DNA of 64,000 nt from positions 169,566 to 233,565 of the forward strand of contig CANQHA010000002.1 of the NCBI GenBank assembly GCA_947623585.1. The letters are read 5' to 3'. The notes under the pieces are model-generated. The model did no database searches. It was not told where the DNA came from and saw only the letters and a program-made list of their open reading frames with translations. Origin of the DNA: an uncultured Clostridia bacterium (lineage in GTDB: Bacteria > Bacillota > Clostridia > Oscillospirales > Ruminococcaceae). The first letter of the stretch is position 1. Every line of letters begins with the position of its first letter. Of this stretch, positions 36,141 to 44,271 are shown in pieces. Made by a program: the position numbers and the translations under genes.

Positions 36141-36169
36141 TTGCAATTTTCAGAACACTGTGATATACT
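36141..36169 (+). promoter_or_regulatory. Promoter of secG
   Basis: TTGCAA, 17 bases, TATACT with TGA before it. Confidence 0.8.
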
Positions 36170-36204
36170 TATGAAGATTCAATACTATTCTGGAGGAATT
36201 TCAA

Positions 36205-36456
36205 ATGGCAGTAGTTAATATTATAAGCGGTATCATTCTGGTTATCGCGAGCATAGCGATAATTCTCGCGGTGCTGTTTTCCGATACCAACAATTCGGGG
36301 CTCAATTCCGCTATCGGCGGTTCTCAGGATTCGTTCTTCGGGCGCAACGGCGGAAATACCCGCGAGGCGAAGATCAACAAAGCGACCGCGATAATCGTCG
36401 GCGTGTTCTTCGTAGTAGCCCTCGTGGTAAACGTAATATCCGCTTATCTTGGTTAA
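36205..36456 (+). CDS. secG: Preprotein translocase subunit SecG
   Basis: An 83-residue SecG, the small auxiliary subunit of the SecYEG channel. It has two membrane helices (residues 4-26 and about 60-81) around the conserved loop SGLNSAIGGSQDSFFGRNGG, followed by KINKATAI. The ATG follows GGAGGAATTTCAA. A terminator separates it from the small membrane peptide gene and ung. In many Clostridia secG precedes rnr/smpB; that linkage is absent here. Confidence 0.88.
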   Translation: MAVVNIISGIILVIASIAIILAVLFSDTNNSGLNSAIGGSQDSFFGRNGGNTREAKINKATAIIVGVFFVVALVVNVISAYLG

Positions 36457-36469
36457 AAAACAAGCCGCT

Positions 36470-36501
36470 GCCCCTCTGAAACAAGAGGGGCGGTTTTCTT
36501 T
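36470..36501 (+). terminator. Terminator after secG
   Basis: GCCCCTC-TGAAACAA-GAGGGGC hairpin followed by GGTTTTCTTT. Confidence 0.8.
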
Positions 36502-36514
36502 CGGAGGAAATTTA

Positions 36515-36613
36515 ATGAAAAAGCCTTTGATAGTCAGGGTGATAGTGATACTTTTGGCGGCGCTTATGATAATCGGCATAATAGCGACGTCGCTTTACGA
36601 GGTGCTGATGTAA
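36515..36613 (+). CDS. 32-residue single-pass membrane peptide
   Basis: This gene is too short for the ORF track. ATG at 36515 has GGAGG eight bases upstream. The product starts MKKPLIVRVIVILLAALM and continues IIGIIATSLYEVLM: a two-Lys N-terminus followed by one membrane helix. Its TAA shares a base with the ATG of ung (TAATG), so the two are translationally coupled. I do not recognise a family; it could be a small membrane regulator or a translation-coupling leader for ung. Confidence 0.6.
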   Translation: MKKPLIVRVIVILLAALMIIGIIATSLYEVLM

Positions 36614-37284
36614 TGGTAAGCATCGGAAACGACTGGGACGAGATCATCGGCGGCGAGTTTGAGAAGGAATACTACCTTAAACTGCGCGAATTTCTGAAGT
36701 CCGAGTATTCGTCAAGGCGGATATACCCGGGAATGTACGACATTTTCAACGCGTTCAAGCTGACGCCTTATTCTTCGGTCAAGGCGGTGATCCTCGGGCA
36801 GGACCCTTATCACGAGCCGGGGCAGGCGCACGGGCTCAGCTTTTCGGTCCGCGAGGGAACGCAGCTTCCGCCGTCTTTAAGAAATATTTATAAAGAGCTT
36901 GAAAGCGACCTCGGCATAAAGCCCGCGCGCGGCGGCGACCTCACCCCTTGGGCGAAGCAGGGAGTGCTTCTTTTGAACACGGCGCTCACGGTGCGGCAGG
37001 GTCAGGCGAACTCGCACAAGGGCATGGGCTGGGAAATTTTCACCGACGAGGTGATAAAAAAGCTGAATCAGCACAAAACGCCTGTCGCGTTTATTCTCTG
37101 GGGAGCGAACGCCCGCAGCAAAAAGGTTTACATCACAAACCCTATACACGGAATTTTCGAGTCGGCCCACCCGAGCCCGCTTTCGGCGAGCAGCGGCTTT
37201 TTCGGCTCAAGGGTATTCTCGCGCGTCAACAGATTTTTGGTCGAAAACGAGATACCGCCGATAGACTGGCGCGTAGAAAAATAA
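36613..37284 (+). CDS. ung: Uracil-DNA glycosylase
   Basis: A 223-residue family-1 uracil-DNA glycosylase that excises uracil from DNA. The water-activating motif GQDPYHEPGQAHGLSFSV is near residue 64, LLLNTALTVRQGQANSHKG lies in the middle, and the minor-groove loop HPSPLSASSGFFGS is near the C-terminus. The start overlaps the stop of the 32-residue peptide. It is the last chromosomal gene before the mobile island. Confidence 0.96.
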   Translation: MVSIGNDWDEIIGGEFEKEYYLKLREFLKSEYSSRRIYPGMYDIFNAFKLTPYSSVKAVILGQDPYHEPGQAHGLSFSVREGTQLPPSLRNIYKELESDLGIKPARGGDLTPWAKQGVLLLNTALTVRQGQANSHKGMGWEIFTDEVIKKLNQHKTPVAFILWGANARSKKVYITNPIHGIFESAHPSPLSASSGFFGSRVFSRVNRFLVENEIPPIDWRVEK

Positions 37285-37336
37285 TTCGCTCGGATTAAAA
37301 ATATTCATACGCAAAAAAGCAGACCGCAGGCGGGCA

Positions 37337-37348
37337 TCCAATAAAACA
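37337..37348 (+). repeat. Putative left terminal inverted repeat of the island
   Basis: TCCAATAAAACA, matched in inverse orientation at 49741-49752; the match extends with one mismatch to GC(A/T)TCC. It lies between ung and the recombinase stop, where the end of a serine-recombinase element is expected. Confidence 0.5.
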
Positions 37349-37384
37349 AGTTCACAATGTTTTCGGAGTGCGGCATGATTTCGG

Positions 37385-39322
<1,938 letters not shown>

Positions 39323-39330
<8 letters not shown>

Positions 39331-39709
39331 TGAGCACCTCCCTGTTTTTCTTGGAAATCCTTGCGGCTTTTCCTTCCCATTTTGTTTCTTCTTTCAAGCG
39401 CCCTTTGAGTGCATCGTTTACCTGAGCCATGCCCGCATGAAGCTCTGCGATGTCCTCGGCATAGAAATTGCCGGTGGTCTTCATGCGATAGGCAATCTGG
39501 TTGATGTTGCTGCCGATTTTGCTCACTGCGGCACACAGCTTTCGCAGCTCGGTGTAGTCCACATTGATGATGTAACCGTCGATCAGCATCTTGCGGGCAT
39601 ATGATCCGAAGTTGTGTGTCCCAAGCTCCGCCATCTTGGATTTGATGATCTGTTCCTCCTGATCGGTCAGGCAGATTTCCTTGCGGATAGGTCGTACTCT
39701 GTTTGCCAT
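39323..39709 (-). CDS. mobC: MobC-like mobilization relaxosome accessory protein
   Basis: A 128-residue ribbon-helix-helix protein of the MobC family. It starts RPIRKEICLTDQEEQIIKSKM and has the conserved AYARKML-like segment (SYARKMLIDGYI) and SKIGSNINQIAYRMKTTGN. MobC proteins bind oriT and help the relaxase nick DNA. The ATG follows AAAGGAGG. The relaxase gene that normally accompanies mobC is absent from the island, so it may have been lost or may be supplied in trans. Confidence 0.85.
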
Positions 39710-39754
39710 GTTCGATTCCTCCTTTGGCTGGCAATGATTTTCAGGTTAGAGGGT

Positions 39755-39918
39755 ATTTCCTTGCTATACAATGGACATCTCCGCGCCGTTTCGGTATATG
39801 CCATCGAAAATATCCCTCTATAAGACAACGGACATTTTTGCAGCGAATAACAGGGTACATTGAAAAAAATTTACCGAAGACGAGAATACCCCTCTACTTT
39901 ACAACGGACATTTTTTTG
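39755..39918 (+). repeat. Direct repeats upstream of mobC (candidate oriT/recombinase region)
   Basis: Repeated units with core ACAACGGACATTTTT preceded by CCCTCTA: at about 39812-39839 and 39889-39916, a weaker one ending TATACAATGGACATC near 39766-39780, and a fourth beyond the IS at 41350-41377. The unit spacing is 57 and 76 bases, and about 72-78 to the fourth once the IS is removed. The location next to mobC fits a mobilization origin or protein-binding array; this role is inferred. Confidence 0.6.
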
Positions 39919-40038
39919 TAGTGCTATCCTAAAATCGTACACATATGGGGTAGATTTTGTACAGAAGGTGGTATAATATAAGACATTAAAGAATCATCTT
40001 TCGCACAAGCACTCCCCAATGTGAACAGGAGGTTTAAA

Positions 40039-40392
40039 ATGAAGTACACTAAAGCTCAAAGATTAGACATCGGACGTAAACTCTATTCCGGTGAACTCAC
40101 TCGCCGTCAGGCAGCCGAAATCTATGACATCAGCGAACAGTCGGCACGAGACTATATGAGACTGTACCGCGATTCCGAACAGCTTCCACCGAAGCAGGCA
40201 GCAAAGCATTCGGTCTCAGCTCCGTCCTTTCAAATCCCGCCTGCCGGAATGGAAGAACTTGAATCAATGACAAAGGAACAACTCATTCAAGAGATTCTAA
40301 AGGCGCGAATCACGGAGGCCCGGCTAAAAAAAGGCTACGAAGTGAAGGGGGATGGTACGGTAATTCTGTACGGCAGCAAGAATATCAAGTAA
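40039..40392 (+). CDS. IS3-family transposase OrfA
   Basis: A 117-residue OrfA: a helix-turn-helix (YTKAQRLDIGRKLYSGELTR and QAAEIYDISEQSARDYMR) that binds the inverted repeats, then a Leu-rich helix (MEELESMTKEQLIQEIL) for oligomerisation. The ATG at 40039 follows AGGAGGTTTAAA and is preferred over the track start at 40021. A run of seven A (40326-40332) forms an A-AAA-AAA slippery heptamer near the end, and the -1 frame is open from there into orfB. Confidence 0.88.
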   Translation: MKYTKAQRLDIGRKLYSGELTRRQAAEIYDISEQSARDYMRLYRDSEQLPPKQAAKHSVSAPSFQIPPAGMEELESMTKEQLIQEILKARITEARLKKGYEVKGDGTVILYGSKNIK

Positions 40393-40394
40393 TC

Positions 40395-41255
40395 ATGGAA
40401 CTGTCGGGAGATTTCTCGGTAAAGCTGCTCTGTGAAACGACAGGCATACATCGCAGCAGCTTTTACAGCTGGAAAAAGCGGTTATCCAATCCGTCAAACA
40501 GGACAAGAGCATTTGTCAGTAATATCATGCTGTTTGAGGAGTATCATCTCAAATATCCGTCCCATGGATACCGTTGGCTGAACGCTAAAATACGGCTTGA
40601 TACCGGGATTGCCCTTTCCAATCCATACGCTTATAAATGCTGTAAAACGGCAGGAATCAAGAGCACGGCAAAGCATTATAAGTACAAAAAACCGGGCGAG
40701 CCTTATCGCATATTTCCGAATCTTTTGCTGTCTGAGATGCAGATCGACGGACCGTTACAATGCATAGTCAGCGATATGACTGCGTTTTACGTGAAGGGCG
40801 TCTATTATGAACTCACTCTCTACATGGACTTGTGGAACAATGAGATACTTAGCCATTCTCTATCGTCAAAGCGAGGAGACCGCATGACCTACATAAGCGG
40901 ACTGGAGGATCTGATTGAACTCAAAAAGCAGCACCCGGAATACAAAATGATTCTTCATTCAGACCAAGGTTCCGTGTATTCGTCCAAGGCTTTCAATGAA
41001 CTGTTGCCGATGTACGGCATTACCCGCTCGATGTCCCGTGCAGGGACGCCGACAGATAACGCGGCTATGGAAGCTATAAACGGTTGGATTAAAGCTGAGC
41101 TGTTTACAGATTTGCATATCACCGGTGAAAGGCCTGTGAAGAATGAAATTGATGATTACATTACATTCTTCAACGAACAGCGCCCGGCGTATTCGCTGGG
41201 GTACTTGACGCCGAAGCAGTTTAGGGAGTCCAATTATGCAGGAGGTGGTGTATAA
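40395..41255 (+). CDS. IS3-family transposase OrfB (DDE integrase domain)
   Basis: A 286-residue catalytic part with HTH_21 at the N-terminus (HRSSFYSWKKR, YPSHGYRWLNAKI) and an rve integrase core. The DDE residues lie in VSDMTAFYV, LHSDQGSVYSS and NAAMEAINGWIK. It is mainly produced as an OrfAB fusion by -1 frameshifting at 40326-40332: that frame reads without stop from AAA-AAA-AGG through to the ATG at 40395. It is intact, so the IS may be active. Confidence 0.92.
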   Translation: MELSGDFSVKLLCETTGIHRSSFYSWKKRLSNPSNRTRAFVSNIMLFEEYHLKYPSHGYRWLNAKIRLDTGIALSNPYAYKCCKTAGIKSTAKHYKYKKPGEPYRIFPNLLLSEMQIDGPLQCIVSDMTAFYVKGVYYELTLYMDLWNNEILSHSLSSKRGDRMTYISGLEDLIELKKQHPEYKMILHSDQGSVYSSKAFNELLPMYGITRSMSRAGTPTDNAAMEAINGWIKAELFTDLHITGERPVKNEIDDYITFFNEQRPAYSLGYLTPKQFRESNYAGGGV

Positions 41256-41345
41256 TTCACAATTTTCTTAGTCTAGTTTTTTTAAATTTGTGTACGATTT
41301 TTGTTGACTAGTGCACCTATAAATTGTAAAATTTTTGTGAACAGA

Positions 41346-41377
41346 AAATCCCCTCTCACTTTACAACGGACAATTTT
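41346..41377 (+). repeat. Fourth direct repeat, separated by the IS
   Basis: CCCCTCTCACTTTACAACGG followed by ACAATTTT matches the repeats at 39812 and 39889. The gap 41256-41667 otherwise holds the IS right end, a bidirectional terminator and the HTH promoter. Confidence 0.6.
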
Positions 41378-41513
41378 CCAACAAATGAGGGGTGATGGGA
41401 AAGAATATTTTGAGAGCAACGGTATCCTCCACTTTGAAAAGCCGAGGATGCCGCTGTTGCGTGGATACGGTTTTGGGAAGAATAGCAAGCAAATCCGCTG
41501 TCCGTACACAGCG

Positions 41514-41555
41514 GAAAAATGACCGCCCTCCACGTTGCGGAGAACGGCCATTTTT
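41514..41555. terminator. Bidirectional terminator upstream of the cargo operon
   Basis: AAAAATGACCG..CTCCAC and G.GGAG..CGGCCATTTTT pair in a long stem flanked by A and T tracts on both sides. It insulates the cargo operon from the IS. A second hairpin, TCCGCTGT-CCGT-ACAGCGGA, adjoins it at about 41493-41515. Confidence 0.75.
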
Positions 41556-41601
41556 GTCCGTGGGATAATCCCACACCCCTATAGAAAACTGTTAAAGTCC
41601 C

Positions 41602-41630
41602 TTGATTTTATTCGTGTTGTCGAGTATAAT
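41602..41630 (+). promoter_or_regulatory. Promoter of the island cargo operon
   Basis: TTGATT, 17 bases, TATAAT, 38 bases upstream of the HTH gene start. Confidence 0.78.
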
Positions 41631-41667
41631 ATACTTGTTGAATTATATGGAAAAGGGGCGATGGAAG

Positions 41668-41910
41668 ATGAAATATCTGTCTGTCCGGCAGACATCGGAA
41701 CGCTGGGGCATCTCTACCCGGCGCATACAGATTCTTTGCTGTGAAGGGCGCATCCCCGGAGCGGTGCGGATAGGTTACGCGTGGGCAATTCCTGATGACG
41801 AGCCAAAGCCGAAGGACGCGAGAATCAAGAGTGGAAAGTACATCAAAAACTGCTCAAAAAATGAAAAGCGAGCCGTCAATTCTGACAGTGACTCTAACCC
41901 TGAATCATAA
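41668..41910 (+). CDS. Small helix-turn-helix DNA-binding protein
   Basis: An 80-residue protein with an excisionase/MerR-like winged helix (YLSVRQTSERWGISTRRIQI, then GRIPGAVRIGYAWAIP) and a basic tail. Such proteins occur next to mobile defence genes. It may act as a controller of the operon or as a recombination directionality factor. I start at the ATG 41668 (AAAAGGGG nine bases upstream), which gives the family N-terminus MKYLSV; the track start at 41602 lies on the promoter. Confidence 0.8.
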   Translation: MKYLSVRQTSERWGISTRRIQILCCEGRIPGAVRIGYAWAIPDDEPKPKDARIKSGKYIKNCSKNEKRAVNSDSDSNPES

Positions 41911-41969
41911 ACCCCTTCACCAGTTCGAGGATACAAATTAGGAAGTATAGATTTGAAAGGACATTTTTC

Positions 41970-42515
41970 ATGGATTGGAATTTATTCTGGACGGCGTTTG
42001 GTGCAATAGGCGGAACTCTCGGAGCTATTGCAACAACAGCGGCAGTAGCTGTTGCTTTGTGGCAAACAAAATACGCGAACAAGAAAAAACTTAAAGTGGA
42101 GTTCTCAGACAATATTGTTGTCGTTCCGTCACAAGGCAATTTATCTCAGAAACGTGAGTACATCGGAATCACAGCTACAAATATTGGAAATCGGCGCATC
42201 AAAGTTTGTAATTGGCAAGTTCGTTTCCCCGACGGACATGGTGCTTTGATTGTTCAGGATATATCTCCGATAGGGAAAATGCTCGCGCCTGCCTGGCCCG
42301 TTTTGCTCGAACCGGAAGAGCAAGCCTCTCAATATTGGGAGAAGAAACTGTTCTATGCGTTCATAAAAGATGAAGCTCCTAAATACAAGAAGAGAAATAG
42401 CCGCCTTCTATGGATTGTAAAGGACAGCACCCAAAAAGAATACAGAATCAAATCACCTAAAACAATTGCAGAATATTTTGATGAGGCGGAGGCTTATTAT
42501 CATGCCCACCCTTGA
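41970..42515 (+). CDS. Membrane-anchored protein overlapping mod, function unknown
   Basis: A 181-residue protein with one N-terminal membrane helix (residues 7-31, WTAFGAIGGTLGAIATTAAVAVAL is the core region) and a basic KKKK stop-transfer. A beta-rich cytosolic domain follows (residues 40-140, including REYIGITATNIGNRRIKV). I do not recognise the family, although similar small anchored proteins occur in phage and defence contexts. The ATG follows GAAAGGACATTTTTC. The last 14 bases overlap mod, so its translation is coupled to the methyltransferase and it is probably part of the same system. Confidence 0.65.
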   Translation: MDWNLFWTAFGAIGGTLGAIATTAAVAVALWQTKYANKKKLKVEFSDNIVVVPSQGNLSQKREYIGITATNIGNRRIKVCNWQVRFPDGHGALIVQDISPIGKMLAPAWPVLLEPEEQASQYWEKKLFYAFIKDEAPKYKKRNSRLLWIVKDSTQKEYRIKSPKTIAEYFDEAEAYYHAHP

Positions 42516-44256
42516 ATGGATCGGAAAAGATAAAGTGATCAACCACCACCAAGAGGTTCCCTATCGGGTGCTGGAGCGGCGGTACAGCTTTGACGCGGAC
42601 GGGCAGCATGACGCCGACAACGGCAGTGAGAACATGATCATCCGGGGAGACAATCTGGAGGCGCTGAAGGCGCTGCTGCCCCGGTATGAGGGGCGCGTCA
42701 AGTGCATCTACATCGATCCGCCGTACAACACAGGCAACGAGGGCTGGGTCTACAACGACAACGTGAACGACCCCAAGATCAGGAAGTGGCTGGGCGAGGT
42801 GGTCGGTCGTGAGGGTGAGGACCTGACCCGCCACGACAAGTGGCTGTGCATGATGTACCCACGGCTCAAGCTGCTGCAAAAGCTGCTGGCGGACGACGGG
42901 GTTATCTTCATCAGCATTGACGATACGGAATACGCTAATCTTAAATTGATATGCGATGAGATTTTTGGGGTGAACTGCTTTGTTTCTAACGTCTCGTGGC
43001 AACGAACTTATTCTATGAGGAATGACGCAAAGGGGATGCCAGCTGAAGTTGAACACATATTGGTTTATAGCAAAAAAGCAAATTGGCAGCCGCAAAAGTT
43101 AGAACGCACAGAGACTATGGATTCCAAATATAAGAATCCTGATAACGATCCAAAGGGTGCTTGGAGAAACATAATTGCCAGTGCGCCCAATGCATCAACC
43201 CATCAAGGTATGGTTTATGCAATTCAAAATCCTATAACAGGTGAGTATGCTTATCCCCCGCAAGGACGATGCTGGAGTTTGGGACAAGATCAAATGTTAG
43301 AAGCTATGTGTCAATGGTGTGAGTATACTCTTGCTGATTTAGAAGATTACACTGAACGTGCTGCGGTTTGCAACTTGTCAGTTGAAGCAATTAGAAAAGA
43401 TGTCATGGCAATTGTTCTTAAAGATGACCTTTCTACGGCAAAGCGAAAGGCGGCAGGCATATACAAAAATGGTCCTCTCCCAGAATTTTTCTTCTCTCGA
43501 AATGGCTATGGGGCGTTAAGCCGCAAAGCCTACTTAAAACTGATGGGCGGACGTCCTATGACAAACTTATGGCCGTTTGAAGAGGCTGGCCATACAGATG
43601 AGGCTTCAAGACTGTTGAAGGTTATTTTTGATGGTACATCCGTTTTTGATACACCAAAACCGCCTCGTTTGATTGAGAGAATTCTACATATTGTGGGAGG
43701 TCGAGACACGCTCATTCTCGACTCCTTCGCCGGTTCCGGCACCACCGCTCACGCCGTTCTTAACATGAACAAGGCAGACGGCGGCAACCGTAAGTTTATT
43801 CTCGTCGAGATGATGGACTACGCCGATTCCATAACCGCCGAGCGGGTGAAGCGCGTCATCCGTGGCTACGGTGAGGGCAAAAATGCCGTAGAGGGTACAG
43901 GCGGCGATTTCAGTTTCTACGACCTCGGCGAGCCGCTTTTGATCGGCGAAAACCTCAACGAAGCCGTGGGGACGGAAAAGATACGGGAGTATGTGTGGTT
44001 CATGGAGACAAAGTCTCCCTACACTCCTGCCGAGAGCGATAATACATATTTCCTCGGACGCCACAACGACACGAGCTACTATTTCTACTATGAGCCGGAG
44101 CGGATCACTGTCCTCGACTATGCGTTCCTCTCCGGCGTCACGGAGAGATCCGGCGGAACCGTTATCTACGCCGACCGCTGCGCCCTCGGCGAGGACAAGC
44201 TCGCGCAGATGGGGATCGTGTTCAAAAAGATCCCCCGCGACATCAGCAGACTGTAA
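42502..44256 (+). CDS. mod: Type III restriction-modification methyltransferase (Mod)
   Basis: A 584-residue adenine-N6 methyltransferase of the beta class, in which motif IV precedes motif I. Motif IV is YIDPPYNTGNEGWVYND near residue 74 and motif I is LDSFAGSGTTAHAVLNMN near 410. The region between (about 150-395) is the target-recognition domain; its DNA is visibly more AT-rich than the conserved flanks, as after domain exchange. I start at the ATG 42502 (GGAGG upstream); the track start lies inside the preceding gene. Mod recognises the site and, with Res, forms the nuclease. res begins 15 bases downstream. Confidence 0.93.
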   Translation: MPTLEWIGKDKVINHHQEVPYRVLERRYSFDADGQHDADNGSENMIIRGDNLEALKALLPRYEGRVKCIYIDPPYNTGNEGWVYNDNVNDPKIRKWLGEVVGREGEDLTRHDKWLCMMYPRLKLLQKLLADDGVIFISIDDTEYANLKLICDEIFGVNCFVSNVSWQRTYSMRNDAKGMPAEVEHILVYSKKANWQPQKLERTETMDSKYKNPDNDPKGAWRNIIASAPNASTHQGMVYAIQNPITGEYAYPPQGRCWSLGQDQMLEAMCQWCEYTLADLEDYTERAAVCNLSVEAIRKDVMAIVLKDDLSTAKRKAAGIYKNGPLPEFFFSRNGYGALSRKAYLKLMGGRPMTNLWPFEEAGHTDEASRLLKVIFDGTSVFDTPKPPRLIERILHIVGGRDTLILDSFAGSGTTAHAVLNMNKADGGNRKFILVEMMDYADSITAERVKRVIRGYGEGKNAVEGTGGDFSFYDLGEPLLIGENLNEAVGTEKIREYVWFMETKSPYTPAESDNTYFLGRHNDTSYYFYYEPERITVLDYAFLSGVTERSGGTVIYADRCALGEDKLAQMGIVFKKIPRDISRL

Positions 44257-44271
44257 AGGAGGCGGCGCAAT

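Larger units (their letters stand above)
39925..41308 (+). mobile_element. IS3-family insertion sequence
   Basis: About 1.38 kb. It carries orfA and orfB in the standard -1 relation. Inverted ends share AAAATCGTACACA (39931-39943) and TGTGTACGATTTT (41289-41301). TAGTGC occurs on both sides (39919-39924 and 41309-41314) and may be the target duplication, which would be slightly longer than usual for the family, so the exact outer bases are uncertain. It sits within the direct-repeat array of the host element. Confidence 0.78.

Noticed and set aside
41282-41551. 89-codon minus-strand ORF between the IS and the HTH gene
   Set aside because: It begins inside the bidirectional terminator hairpin and crosses the IS end and a direct repeat; not a plausible gene.
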